In this document: positions 48,729 through 60,159 of the stretch, piece after piece
Layout: every line of letters starts with the position of its first letter
How positions within the stretch are numbered: position 1 is the first letter of the stretch
NCBI GenBank assembly: GCA_008692225.1
Contig: VICG01000002.1
Location: 2,787,001 to 2,851,000, forward strand
Length of the DNA stretch: 64,000 nt
Origin: Monilinia fructicola
Taxonomy: Eukaryota; Ascomycota; Leotiomycetes; Helotiales; Sclerotiniaceae
Direction of reading: 5' to 3'
Made by a program: the position numbers and the translations under genes
The notes under the pieces: model-generated
Database searches by the model: none
Told to the model about the DNA's origin: nothing
What the model saw: the letters and a program-made list of their open reading frames with translations, nothing else

Positions 48729-50140
48729 TTAATCGCACTGTTGCCACATCTGCACTTGGTCCACAATCATTTGCCCATCTTTCTCCCATGTAGGAAGCCA
48801 CTGGTTTTGTGCTTTCCAGAAATCGAGCTTTGCAGATGCACTTCCATCAACCCATGGCTTTGCATCTGCACCATCCAGGAACCAGCCATTCTGCCCCCCA
48901 ACAGCTACGTTCAAGATAAGATAAAATTCTTGATCGAATGGGGTATTGTCTCGGCCCGTTTGTGACCATGGATCAACAATCGCTGTCCCGTTCGCATCAC
49001 TCAAGGGAAAATTTCCTTGCTGCCACAATGGCTTATTAAACGGCCAGTACATGACTTGGCGCAGCGTGTTATCGACATATGCAAAGATATACTTCTCGCT
49101 CCACTCCAAACCGTAGAGGTGGAAGTTATCACCAAATTGGGAATGTAAGGCAGCTCTAATGTTGGTGGTCTTTTTGTATGCATCGTTTGCTGCATCCGGA
49201 CCCCAGTGCAGAGAGCTGGATACGAAATTGTTGCCACCAAGACTGTAGGAATAGTTGTTACCGCGAGATTCTATAATGTCAATTTCACCACTTCGTGGCC
49301 ACACTCCATAAGTATTCTCGACTGGGAGCATCCAGATAGCTGGCCAGAGCCAATCTCCTTTCGGAAGCTTGGCTTTGACCTCCACTTTCCCATACTTGAT
49401 GGAAGCACCAAGCTTGGTATTGATGCGAGCAGATTTGACTGGTTGCACGATAGTCCCATTGGTTGTATTTGTAGAAGTAACACAGTTGAGCCATATATCG
49501 GAAGTGGTTGTGCAAGTTCCGTCAGCTGTGAGATTGATGATATTGTTGGTGGTAATCAGCTTTGGGTCTTGAATCGTAGGTTTAATGTACAACTGCCCGT
49601 CCTGAATAAAGAGATTTTCAGCATCTGTTGTAGTCAACTCGAATTGGCCATTTCTGTGTCGATTGTTAGAATTTGAAAGTATTTGTTCGTAGGAAAAACT
49701 TACCCGTAACCTCCAGCTTGAACCTCTGTTGTCCAAACTTTGGGATCCAAAGTACCCGAAGAAAAATCTTCTGATAGAACTGGGCAGTATTTGTGGTGTG
49801 TGATACTAGCGACTTTCAAGTAGATGATGAGAGCAGTTAGAACCAGCCCAAGGAGAAAGCCTCCGAGAGGGAAAATCCATAATAGGGCCTCCTTCCTTGC
49901 TTTCTTGGTGACAGGAAGCGGTACGGCATCTGCTTTGCGAACGCGACGAGATCGAAAGTATCCTGTCCCAGGTACTTCGGCATACTGGAACCCAGATCGA
50001 GCCCCAATTGTTGAGGCAGGTCTTGAGTATGGGGGTGTCGCAAATGGGTTGGAAGTACTAACAGGAGTTTGTGCACGACTGTTTTCCTCAGATTGAGGTG
50101 TACTCTTCGAAGGGTTGACGTAAGAAACAGCTCTCTGCAT
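48729..50140 (-). CDS. Membrane-anchored glycoside hydrolase family 16 protein (beta-glucanase/transglycosylase type)
   Basis: Cleaves or remodels beta-1,3-type glucans at the cell surface; exact specificity unknown. Exons are 49704-50140 and 48729-49653 (intron 49654-49703): 1362 nt, 453 residues. The first ~85 residues are cytosolic, Ser/Thr/Pro-rich and basic near the membrane (KKARKE); one signal-anchor helix spans about 86-108 (LLWIFPLGGFLLGLVLTALI), giving type II topology. The GH16 domain has WTTEVQAGGYGNGQFEL, KVEVKAKLPKGDWLWPAIWM, the catalytic signature GEIDIIE (E269 nucleophile, D271, E274 acid/base), SLHWGPDA, YGLEWSEKYI and LNVAVGGQNGWF. Several N-x-S/T sites lie outside the membrane. 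Start 50140 (MQRAVSY) chosen over 50194. The layout matches the fungal GNBP3-like GH16 membrane proteins. Confidence 0.92.
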
Positions 50141-51317
50141 TTTTGCTGTAGTAGAGAGAAAGATTGATTCTAAAATGAAGACTTGTACAATCAAAACTTC
50201 GACAGAACTCGAGGAGAATTCACATTATAGCCCAAGACTTTAAGCGATCATCACAGGCTCTTTCCTGATAAGACAGAATATCCTGCAAGCTTTTTCAAAG
50301 TACCCGTATCCGATGTGTAATGGTTGTGAAGCAGTGTTTAGACCCGCAATGTACATGGGGCCCCTGTTTCGACGCTAAGACTTTGTCGAATCGGAGATCC
50401 CTTAGTCTAAATATTTAGCCCTGTCTACATATAGTACAACTATTGACAGACTAGATTAGCAAGAATATCCAGCATTTCCAGCCTTAACTTGAACACGCAT
50501 CCTAAGATGTGAAATGTTCTGGCCACGGCCTCATAGCCGTTATCTACGGATGTTACATTGTCTGAAAAACACCGCGATGAAAAAACCTGGCTGCCAAAAT
50601 GGACCCCATTTTGCATTTTTGTAGTAACATCGAGGCATAGTAAAGGGGATTCGGGTGATGCCCTCGTTGTTCAGTTTTTTCTGCTTCTTTTCGACCATTT
50701 TAGTGAAGAATATTGAGCCACATGTGACGACGTAAAATTTGACTCGGGTGTTTCCGTTGCACACTAATAGAATGAGCATCTGCCTACGACGATTTCTCAA
50801 AAAAAAAAGGTCTCATGGGTGCACGGCCAGGTTTCCACGTAGGTAGGCTTCGCCGTGTCAGACATACGTTTTCAGGTCTTTGTAAATTATGTGGCGTCAA
50901 GATTATTACCGTTTCATTCAAGAAAACAAAGTCAATAATCTGAGTTGGTCTGAATGTGGCCTGGAAAAGTGCCGTCATCTCTTGACTTATGGGAATAGTA
51001 TCATTTTTAGCCAAAGTTATCTCCAGGCTTCCATTTTAGGAGTCTTGGGCTTCTGAAGGGTAGCAACGATACTCAGTTGAGAAGAAATTTGAGGTTGAAT
51101 GATGAGAATACCATCACATTATGGAGGACTGAATGCTCAGGTACCTTTGTGGAAGTAATAGATGAAGTTGGATATACTCAGCTGAGAAATGAGTGTCTGG
51201 AGAAAGATGTGAAAACAGTCTTGTAGAAAATTATAAAATAACTCGCATCTGCGCATTTCCGTCTTTCGCAAAGCCAGAACAAATCTATACACTTCAAAAT
51301 CTTCACTTTCTACGAAA
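50141..51317. other. Divergent intergenic region, no gene seen
   Basis: Lies between the GH16 start (leftward) and the secreted-protein start (rightward), so it holds both promoters. Minus-strand frames at 50540-51014 are short and unsupported. Confidence 0.6.
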
Positions 51318-52595
51318 ATGAAACCAGTAGTCTCTTTGTCCGCTTTTTTGGCTGTAGCCACGGCGACTCCATTCCTTAATCCTCGAAGTCTCGATATTTC
51401 AGCATATAAGACTGTCCCCACAGCCCCAGTTCGAGGAGCTCCAGCTGGAAATACCGCGACAGCGAGACTCAAATACAATCCGACCTCCGTAGTAAGCGCT
51501 GCCATTGCTGCCGCTACCTCTTCTCCTGCCATCGTCAATCGTAGAAGCAAGCGTAGCACTTGCCCGAGTACTTGCGCTGTTTTGTCTGCTGGGAATGGAC
51601 CTAGTGTCAACAATCCAGATACTGTAGCAGCTTTCGAAGCAGACGAGAAACTGGCCAATGCAGCACTGGAAGCTGTAACTCCTACAGACTACGTTCTTGT
51701 TGATGGTTTTCAGAATATTGATTCTGCTGCTCAATCAGCGACATACTTGACTTATATCTCGGATTCCGTTACTTCTTACGATCCCGCTATTTGTGCCAAT
51801 GCATGCAATGCAATACAAGGCTGCATTGCTTTCAATATCTGTACGTCCAAATAATTACTCATAACTTCTGCGCAAAGAGTGACGATTTTAGTTTTTGAGA
51901 GGGATCCAACCGTCGCTCCAGATACAGAAGATTGCCCAAATCCTCCATCTCAAACACTTATAAAATGTTCGCTTTTTGGTGGCTTACTCGACGCTTCATT
52001 GGCTACGAATAGTGGCCAATGGCAAGCAGATTTCCAGGTTGTGATTTCTGGCTCGAACGCGTATAATGCGGTCGCACCCCCATCAATTCCGGGATTCAGA
52101 GGAGTACAAAGCTTTGGAGCTGCTACCATTGATGCCCCTGCAAACACGACAACATATAGTAGGTACAAAGAAATTGTGGCACATTTGAAGTCTGACGGAA
52201 AATCTACTAATCAATAAATAGTGGGAGTTGAAGCTTTCCCTCAGACTCAGCCCTATGACCCAACTGTATGCGCGGCAGCTTGCAGTTCAAAGAGCAACCC
52301 TAATTGCGCGTTCTTCGTGTCCTTTATCTTGTACGAGAATGGCCACAACGGAGTGTTGTAAGCCTTTGTTCTATATTCTTTTTTCTTTTCGCTTATGATT
52401 CAGGCGCACTTCACTTTACTTCAAGCCCCTTCCCTGATATGCAATTACTGACTCGCCTATAGTACTTGCACATATTTCACCGTTGCTTACGGATCCGACA
52501 GAGCAATTGAAACTGGGCAATATGATGATCAAGGAAACCACTACACAATCGGTCACAGCTTTGGTTTCACCGTCGATGGTTACAAAGCCAAGTAG
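51318..52595 (+). CDS. Secreted cysteine-containing fungal protein of unknown function
   Basis: Exons are 51318-51840, 51892-52158, 52222-52357 and 52463-52595: 1059 nt, 352 residues, frame closed. A signal peptide is evident (MKPVVSLSAFLAVATATP, cleavage near residue 17). The mature part has a Ser/Ala-rich segment, a possible dibasic site (NRRSKR), and two similar Cys modules: YDPAICANACNAIQGCIAFN followed by FFERDPTVAPDTEDCPNPPS, and YDPTVCAAACSSKSNPNCAF followed by a Tyr/Gly-rich end (YGSDRAIETGQYDDQG). The repeated DP-x-x-C-A-x-x-C pattern suggests two PAN/apple-like or related extracellular modules; this is inference. KCSLFGG and GQWQADFQVVISGSNAYN are motifs I recall from conserved fungal secreted proteins without known role. 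It lies beside wall-related genes. Confidence 0.85.
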
Positions 52596-54140
52596 AATAA
52601 GTTGGTAAGCGCGTCAAAGTAGACGTGGCGGTGAGTTGAGTTGAACTTTTTGGGAGGAAGTAATTGCGGAAAATCAGTGTGAAGAATGGCGAAGAGATCT
52701 TGTTCGTTTCTAGGTAGATTTTCATAAGTTCTCGCCATCCAACCTATCGACAGCGCTTGACTGCAGCTTATCTGAGAAGGTTCCTTACGTCTCTTGATGT
52801 GACATCGTGCCAAGTGACTTGACAGTGCAAGATAAAATCAGCTCTCATTGTGAGAAAATATAATTAGTCATCTAAACAGTTTCAGAGCGCGTTTTCACAA
52901 ATAAGCAGCGACCGCCAGAAACGTACCCCAAACTTGGTTGTTGTTACACCCTGGGGAATATCCTGCTAAATATACAGAAGCACGTGCCTGATGAACAAAA
53001 TATTAACAATGAATGATGATGAATTGCTTCGAAGAAGTATGTTCAGGATTCGAAACTACCGGTCCAGCGATATCAAGATTCTTTGTGCGGTGTACATCTA
53101 AGCGTACACCTAAGCGCCGGGATCTGTCTTCAGACAAGGCCGAGACGATTCACTGGAATCTACCATGCTAGGGGCAAAACTGTCCGACCCGACCAGTGGA
53201 GACCAAAAGAATAACCGTATGCAGAATGTCCCTCGATGGCGAACCGATATGCATACAAATAGATGGTTAAGTTCTGTAAAGGATGTTTTCAATGCCTATT
53301 TTCCCCCATAAATTACGGCTGGAACGTTATTGCAACGGCGTCGTTCACCCTCACCCAATAGACCAGCCAAACCTCAAAAAGAATTTGAGGTTAGAAGAGC
53401 ACCTCTTTATACCTGAGTATCAGATCTATCAGTTCCCCTTTCACTTAGCCCCTCTAATCATCATTTAAGGCTGATGATGTCAAGAGTACCTGCCAAGTAC
53501 CGTATCATGGATTTCCTCCACGATATCTCGCAATGACCACTGTTGTTCCGTGATTATTGGTCGACGGTTATAGACATATTAAGGTTAAATTCAATCTTTC
53601 CGATTCGGTGAGGAATATTGGATACATGAATGGACATGTTTCATGAACCAACCAACAGGTAGAGAGATAAAACAATAAGCCGAAAATGAAGACTCGACCA
53701 ACCCCTCACATTTCCATAAATAAAAAAAATCTTCCGATCCACTAGAAAATTGTGTCTGTGAAAGGTTTGCTGATGTTTCTGAATTTTGGTTGGTTATTGG
53801 AAGCGCCTAAAATGTTGCACCACCAATCATCATAGCCGTCACAGTACATGTTGGCGCTAATGAGGTTTCTTCCCCCGCGTACAAAAAAATTGGATCAATC
53901 GAATCCATCGAATTGCAAGCCGAAATCTATTTCTAGATAATGAGCACGGTCGTAGAATTTGATTGTCTCCGGGATCTTTATTTTGGGCTGCATAAATCGG
54001 GAATTTATTTTTTGGTCGAGAAGTGATGTTTTGATGTATATATGTGTAGTATCGTGCTCCTAATAGTTTTTGATGTTGTGTGCCCGTGGAGAGTTGTATA
54101 GAATTTTGAAATTGTGATTTTTGCAAAATTTCTTCCCACG
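52596..54140. other. Intergenic 1.5 kb, no gene seen
   Basis: AT-rich, with short frames only. Contains the 3' UTR of the secreted-protein gene and the promoter of the downstream plus-strand gene. Confidence 0.6.
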
Positions 54141-55742
54141 ATGTCAGAAAAACCCATTAGTATGGGTTTGCAATTATTTCCACCTCCACCCTCCAAGAAG
54201 AAACCCTGGAAAGGAAACAGCAACGAGGGAAATAATTCCAAAGCTGGTCTAGATCTTGACAATCCATCACAGTTGCATGCTATGTTCAATAATGGACGGC
54301 AATCGCCATTCAATGGTCAACAAACTACCCAAGATGGCAGAGCGTCGCCGATGAACATGCCTCCTCCCGCCATACTGGCATCAGAACGTCCTAGGTCTTA
54401 CACCTCATTTTCGGAAGCACCTACTCTTGTGAGAAGCAACAGTAATTCATCCAAACATAGTCAACACCACCAGCGAGAAGAGCCAGTGATGAGATCCATT
54501 TTTCCCAGATATAATCCCGAACTTCCATTGGAACACCAGCAATATTACCCGACACAGCAAAGTCCACGACATGTTCCGCAGAGTGCGATTAGTCGACAAC
54601 CATATTCGCCGGGGATCAATGAGGTGAGCCCTGGTCTGGGCAGTCCGATGTCGTTAGGCCCACAATCACCCGGATTGGTTGGACGAGGACTTCAAGACCA
54701 GACATGGCCCGAACCATCGAGCTCCACCGAACTGAAGGAGCTATGGAAAGTCACCAATGGATGGAAAGCATCGGCATCGGAAGGCCAAAAGTTCATTATG
54801 AAAATGAATAGCGCAGTAGAAGAGCCTATTCACACGCTTTCCTCCGCCACCCAGCCGTTTTATACAATACGTCTTGATCCAACTTCAACTTCAGCTCAGG
54901 TCACTATGACAAGGCAAAACCCAGCCAAATCCCCAAGGAAATCACAATCTCCCAAAACCGGGGTATTTCCGAAAGGTGATTCTCAGATGGAAGTATTGAT
55001 CACGACCCTCGAGGAATATTCACGGCGCTTGCCACCAAACGATGGCCTGGTCGCTCTTCTCTACCCTCATGCAGCCTCAAGTATGGCAGCCGATCTTGCT
55101 GGACGATCAAATGTGGCAGACAGTGCTTTGGTTTTAGCGGCGGCAGAGAGAGAGTGTGGAAGGTTATTATGGGATGACGACACGAAAAAATTCTACCTCA
55201 GACACCCTGCAGTCAGCACCCCATTCCTAATAGCGATCAATTCGTCGCCAGCCTGGTCAAGAGTCGAATATACACTCGAGCATCCAGAACTACCACATAA
55301 CCTTGTGCGTTTGGTAAGAGATGGTAGTGGAACAGGGTTTTTGGAAGTTGATACAGGGGTAGCGGCCAGAATAGACGCTTTCTACATCGTTGATGTAGCG
55401 ATCGCTGCGGTTATGCTAGCCGCGATGGATGAGGAGAAGAGGATGCACATTGAGAGGTTCGAGGCACCCCCGGCAGCACCGGTACAACCAGATACACCAA
55501 GATCAAAAAGGAGATCCTTCTTGAGGGGGGAACAAATGGAACTGGATGTAGAAAGTCAGGAGAGTCCAAAATACAAGACGGTTCCAACGAAAGAAAAGGA
55601 TAAGGATAAAGAAAAAGTCCCAGGGTTCTGTGGCTTGCTTTGGATGATGGCGAAGGCAATGGTCTGGATCGTGAAGATGACGGTGAAAGCAATGGCAGCT
55701 GTTATAATTGGGCTCAGCAAATGTTTGACCAAAAAGAAATGA
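54141..55742 (+). CDS. Conserved fungal protein of unknown function, single exon
   Basis: 533 residues from MSEKPISMG; an in-frame ATG at 54114 would add nine residues. The N-terminal ~200 residues are Pro/Gln/Ser-rich (LFPPPPSKKKPWKGN). A more ordered middle part includes TQPFYTIRLDPTSTS, MEVLITTLEEYSRRLPPNDG, LVALLYPHAASSMAADLAGR, CGRLLWDDDTKKFYLRHPA and RIDAFYIVDVAIAAVMLAAM. A charged Lys/Glu stretch precedes a hydrophobic, basic C-terminus (CGLLWMMAKAMVWIVKMTVK) that may be a membrane or amphipathic tail, ending KCLTKKK. I recall related fungal proteins listed as acetylserotonin methyltransferase-like, but no methyltransferase motif is visible, so I do not adopt that name. No intron is needed. 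Confidence 0.85.
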   Translation: MSEKPISMGLQLFPPPPSKKKPWKGNSNEGNNSKAGLDLDNPSQLHAMFNNGRQSPFNGQQTTQDGRASPMNMPPPAILASERPRSYTSFSEAPTLVRSNSNSSKHSQHHQREEPVMRSIFPRYNPELPLEHQQYYPTQQSPRHVPQSAISRQPYSPGINEVSPGLGSPMSLGPQSPGLVGRGLQDQTWPEPSSSTELKELWKVTNGWKASASEGQKFIMKMNSAVEEPIHTLSSATQPFYTIRLDPTSTSAQVTMTRQNPAKSPRKSQSPKTGVFPKGDSQMEVLITTLEEYSRRLPPNDGLVALLYPHAASSMAADLAGRSNVADSALVLAAAERECGRLLWDDDTKKFYLRHPAVSTPFLIAINSSPAWSRVEYTLEHPELPHNLVRLVRDGSGTGFLEVDTGVAARIDAFYIVDVAIAAVMLAAMDEEKRMHIERFEAPPAAPVQPDTPRSKRRSFLRGEQMELDVESQESPKYKTVPTKEKDKDKEKVPGFCGLLWMMAKAMVWIVKMTVKAMAAVIIGLSKCLTKKK

Positions 55743-55967
55743 CGGCGTTCGAGATAAGAGGATAAACTGGCGTTTTGGGTATATGATCACGACTTGGATA
55801 TGATTTTGGGCTCGGATATGAACATAATTTCCTTCCTTGGGCTATCCCCGGGGTATCTTATTATTATCGCAGGTCGATGAAGGGGTCTTGAACCCAGCGA
55901 GGGACTCTTTGGCCATTCTTTATTCAGCATGCAGCTTTCGACATGACTGATGGCCATTTAAATATTT

Positions 55968-56781
55968 CTACCTCTTCCGTTCTCGTATCTTGAACTTGAC
56001 TCCATTTTTGTTAACACTTCCAATGGATGGAGACTTGGCCATTTTCGCTCGTTGTAAATCCAAAGCCTCCTCTGCTTCAGTCAAGGCTTTCAACCGTTGT
56101 CGCGCAATAGATAATTTAACTTCCAACTTATCCGCCTCTTTTTCCTGAAGCTTTCGTAGATTTTTGGCTGCGGCATCCTCCTTAGCATCCTCAACTTTAC
56201 TTGGTTCATCGTGTTCATCGTCCTCAAAATCGAAATCCATATCTATATCCATGTCCATGTCTGAATCATTTCCTCCCGCTTTTTCTTGCTGCTCCTCCTC
56301 ATTTTCCACAAATACAACTTTCTTTCCACGTCCTTTAATACCCACGGTCCTCTTTTCTAATTCCTCAACTTCCTTCAATGCCTTATTTCTCATCGTCCGT
56401 ACGTAACCCAAATCTTGTGTCTTAAACAATCGGACGGCATCCTGATTCAAAACCTGATTGCCTCGGTCTCCATTCACAGTCCCTGTATATTTTTTGCCGG
56501 TTCTCGAAGGTCCCTTCTTGTTCACCATTCCAAAGTAAAACTCATCGGGATTCTTCTCGAGCACTTTTTGCTTGAGCGCCTTAAGCTTGGCTTTCTTCTT
56601 ATTGAAGTCGCGCGCTCTGGCAGAGTAATCCTACATAGATAATTAGTATTTTGTGTATGATATACCTTCACGAAACTTATACCTTATGCTTTTCGAGAAG
56701 TCCCCATTTTTTGCGCTCTTCGGGTTGTGATCTCTCCTTATAAGTACGCCCATCGCGGACAGATTTACTGGCTTTATCCAT
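55968..56781 (-). CDS. utp11: U3 snoRNP/SSU processome component Utp11
   Basis: Nucleolar protein required for 18S pre-rRNA processing. Exons are 56683-56781 and 55968-56630 (intron 56631-56682): 762 nt, 253 residues, near the family's usual length. Diagnostic segments: TYKERSQPEERKKWGLLEKH followed by DYSARARDFNKKKAKLKALK, NPDEFYFGMVNKKGPSRTGK, DAVRLFKTQDLGYVRTMRNK, and a C-terminus GVKFKIRERKR. The middle contains a repetitive acidic tract (DSDMDMDIDMDFDFEDDEHD) and coiled-coil-like Lys/Glu repeats. It is divergent from the Cmc1 gene with only 284 bp between start codons, so the two share a promoter region. The N-terminus could be a few residues longer through an extra upstream exon, but none is evident. 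Confidence 0.93.
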
Positions 56782-57065
56782 TGTATAAACAAACAGCTAG
56801 ATATACCGCAGGTCCAGTTGAGATAAAAGTGTGTTGTTCAAATTTCTGGCGAAGAAGTTGCTTTCGATGTTTTTGTTTAAGAAGGTTTGAATTTCGTATC
56901 TCTGATTGTCAAAATTTCGACAAGGATTATGCGCTAAGATAAACTAGTTCGAGTTGGGAAACTACCTTTAGAATAGAACATTCGATTTTCTCTTAATGTA
57001 GCAATGAAATACCATTTGGCCCTGGAGTCTTGATTTGTAGTACTTTTGATTTGATTTCATTTCAT
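56782..57065. promoter_or_regulatory. Bidirectional promoter region utp11/cmc1
   Basis: The 284 bp between two outward-facing start codons must carry both promoters and 5' UTRs. No single element is confidently identified. Confidence 0.6.
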
Positions 57066-57614
57066 ATGGCAGTTATGACTTCACAAAAAGAAGAGGTGGA
57101 AAAGGCACCTAGGCTACCTATGCCATCACGGAATCCTTTACCATTATCTGCAGCACAAGAAGCACAAGTCCAGGAAGTTTACCATACAAGAGTGCGGAGT
57201 TATTGTGCGGCAGAGATTAAGGGTGTGTATTATGGATATATTCCGAAAAACTCCTTTTACTGATGACGAGATTCAGTGTTTGCAGAATGCGCTCTGGGAA
57301 GAACTTTCACTGCCCCATTCAAGTGTAGAGAACAAAATCGAGCGATGAACAATTGCATGATTACGCATGCAACTCAATCAGAAAAGGATGCCGCCAGAGA
57401 AGAATGGTTTTCCCTGAGATTGCAAAGACAACGAGACCGTGAAGCAAGAGAAGCGAGGAAGAAAGAACAAGAGAAGTTCCATAGGGAATGGTGGGGTCTA
57501 CCAGCTGAAGATAGAGAAGGCGAGAAGGGCAAAGAAGTAATGAGGAAAGCAGAGAGAGTTGGTGGATTCCCTAGGAGGGATGAGGGGCAATTGAGCAAAG
57601 ACCGGCATAGGTGA
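57066..57614 (+). CDS. cmc1: COX assembly mitochondrial protein Cmc1-like (twin CX9C)
   Basis: Intermembrane-space copper-linked chaperone for cytochrome c oxidase assembly, imported by the Mia40 relay. Exons are 57066-57222 and 57277-57614: 495 nt, 164 residues. The CHCH fold shows C47-x9-C57 (CAAEIKVFAEC) and C69-x9-C79 (CREQNRAMNNC), with the first motif interrupted by the 54-bp intron in phase 1. ALGRTFTAPFKC is a family hallmark. The C-terminal half is a long charged Arg/Glu/Lys helix (QRDREAREARKKEQEK) ending SKDRHR, longer than yeast Cmc1. ATG at 57075 is an alternative start. No transit peptide is expected for this class. Confidence 0.93.
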
Positions 57615-58628
57615 TCATGGTTCTCATACAAATATTGGGACAGCACAGGCGTTGGGGTTCTTTTGCAGCATTTTCGACCAGCGTATGGAACGCATGACTA
57701 GGATACTTATGTACGACTATACTGATATGACATCAAATCGCATTTCTGGAACGGATGAGTAATTGCCTCCAAACACGTTCGGCCGATCAATTCAATGAGA
57801 GTGGTGATCGCCACATCTATTGAACAGTTTCAGGCGAGTGCCATTATGTTTGGGACACTATCTAGCTCAGTTGCAGTGTACATTTCAAATAGCATGCTCC
57901 TGCCAGGGTCAGGGTTTTGCAATCTTGGTGGCATGGTAGAGTTTGATACTTCATTGTAGCACTTTGTCATTCTAGTGCTTTTTATCTTATGGTTAAGACA
58001 CAGCATATGCGGGCAATCTGCAGCGCTTTCTATGTTCCAGCTACCATCAGCCAATCACCAGTTTAATTTTCCCTATGTCGGGTCTTTCGTTAGCCGAATA
58101 CAACCCTTCTAATCTACTTTCCCCCCCAGAGACTATGGAGCAATTGCAAGACGATGACAACCGAATATCTGAGCTCTATTGAATAGGAGTCGTGGAATGA
58201 TGTTCAGAGTTCAGTATTTCACATCATTGGGAACTGCACGCATTACGCCTTTTGGGAAGTTTCGCTGTTGCCTAGGGTAAACATTTATGCTGACACTATC
58301 CGAAACTCCTTCGATCTACCGTTATTGTTCCTGCCTAGCCTTTGAAATCAACAAGTTTTTTATACTTCATACATTGCAGATTCGATATCACTTTCGTGGC
58401 ACTTGGAAAATGATGAATTGCTCAATTCATCATTTATTCATTCACAATTTCTTGCCAAGAAAAGTTTTCAGAAAGTTTTCGGAAGATAACTCATGATAAA
58501 CCGAAGTCATGATCATCGACTTTAGTATCATTTAAAAACCATATTGTCAAACTATCATGCACCATTATTATTCATGACTAGCCTGGGAATATCTACTAAT
58601 ATTTTCTACTTCAGATCCAACTAGGATC
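57615..58628. other. Intergenic 1 kb, no gene seen
   Basis: Short frames only; contains the cmc1 3' UTR and the SET gene upstream region. CTTTT/AAAGTTTTC stretches occur near 58460-58490. Confidence 0.6.
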
Positions 58629-59336
58629 ATGGCACTGTTACCGCTAAAGCCCAACAAAATGGGTGCTGCGACTTCAATATCAACAATATCCACGATTTCG
58701 ACAGCGACATCCAAGCCAAAGCAAATTGAGCTCTCGATTCCGACACTTCTGTCGAATCTTCTATCTTTCTCGAAGAACCTCCTCTTCGACTTCCCGAAAC
58801 GATCGGAACTCTGATCGAAGTCCGCACTTCCCCGAAAGGCGGCCTCGGCGTATTTGCCCTCTGTCCCCATACCACCCAATACACTCCTCCTAAGTGAGCA
58901 ACCCCTCGTCATACTCACGGACACAGGCACACGCACCGATCCACTCGATGCCCTTATATCCGTATTATCACCTTCTCGCAAAGAAGCATTCCTGTCACTC
59001 CATGCTTATCGGGCAAATCCACGAGAAACTAGAAATCGAAGCATTTTATATAGTAATGGGTTTGGAGTTGGGAAAGTGGAAAGTTTGTCAACGGGCGTTT
59101 TCGAGACTGCAAGCAGATTTAATCATGCTTGTGTGCCAAATGCAGGGTACAGATGGGAAGAAGGAGTAGAAGACAACGGGGAAAGTGTGGAATTCGGAGG
59201 ACGTATGAAATATTTTAGCAGAAGGGATATTGAATCGGGAGAGGAAATTACCGTGGATTATGGACATGGGGTTAAGGGGTTGAAGAAGTTCTATGGGTTC
59301 GAGTGTGATTGTGGGAAGTGTAGGTTGGAGACATAG
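58629..59336 (+). CDS. SET-domain protein (SMYD-like/Set5-type methyltransferase), frame breaks in N-terminal part
   Basis: Lysine methyltransferase fold. Segments in order: RLPETIGTLIEVRTSPKGGL, GVFALCPIPPNTLLLSEQPL, then DALISVLSPSRKEAFLSLHA, the pseudoknot motif SRFNHACVPNAGYRW, RDIESGEEITVDYGHG, and a post-SET-like CDCGKC end. NHxCxPNA binds S-adenosylmethionine and EEITVDYG carries the catalytic Tyr. The upstream part reads in another frame from the clean part: CCCC at 58865-58868 needs to be CCC to join ALCP to IPPN. The first ~45 residues (MALLPLKPNKMG with ISTIST repeats) are in a further frame, so another indel near 58725 or a different start is likely. From 58869 to the stop there is no break. 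Small single-exon SET proteins of this layout are numerous in fungi; substrate unknown. Confidence 0.8.
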
Positions 59337-60159
59337 AGCGCGGAGCTATTTTGATGGGCAAGGAGGTGGAAGATGCGGAGATGGGATAGTAGAGGGCTTG
59401 AGTGGTGGAGCACCATGGATGCGATGGATAGGTGATGAAGATCTTATCCTACGAATTTGTCATTCCTTATTTCTGCCACGACCGAAACGTTTGATGTGAT
59501 CGAAGAAATCTCCATACGCAAATGCTAATCTTTTTATGAGAGTCTATCCAGTCTTTGTTTCTCCTCTGCAGTCAATTCATTCGAAGGAGATTTGATTCGG
59601 TTGAGAGATCAAGTCAATTTAAGAGGGCCTTAGTTGGCACTCCTCACACGGTGTGTATATGTGTATATCGAAGGAACCAATGAATTTTCAAACCATACAC
59701 TTCCCATGGTAGGTATATTACATAGTGGCTATAGTGGTTTTCGAGCACGAAAATGCCAATCGTCCACCCGTAACCGACAGAATAATTTCAATATCAATCT
59801 TAATAAGGAATTAAAGTGATAACTCAACAATGAATATGTACAAGAACTAATCGCTCAACAGGCATCGATGTACTGCAAATCAAAGCAACCGTCCACCCAT
59901 CGACTCACACACCTTCTTCGCTGATACAACGCATATCCAAAAGCACAAAGGAAACGAGAATTCTAAGGACCATGTGCAGCCACGTCTTGGGCGATGATGT
60001 CCCCCAAATTTGATAATAAGAACTGACGTTTCTGATTCTCGACATGGGATTTGGAAGCGCGGATTGCGGGGACGAGGTTTGGGGGGCCGGTCTTCGGGCC
60101 TGGGATGGTGGGGCGTGGGGAGATGTCCTGATGGATGGTGTGTTAACTATCGGTTTGTT
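59337..60159. other. Tail-to-tail intergenic region, no gene seen
   Basis: 3' ends of the SET gene (+) and the Gly/Asn-rich secreted protein gene (-). The frame at 60010-60342 is the antisense shadow of the latter. Nothing else supported. Confidence 0.55.

Noticed and set aside
54141..55742. Methyltransferase naming of the 533-residue protein
   Set aside because: Remembered annotation of relatives, but no SAM-binding motif is visible.
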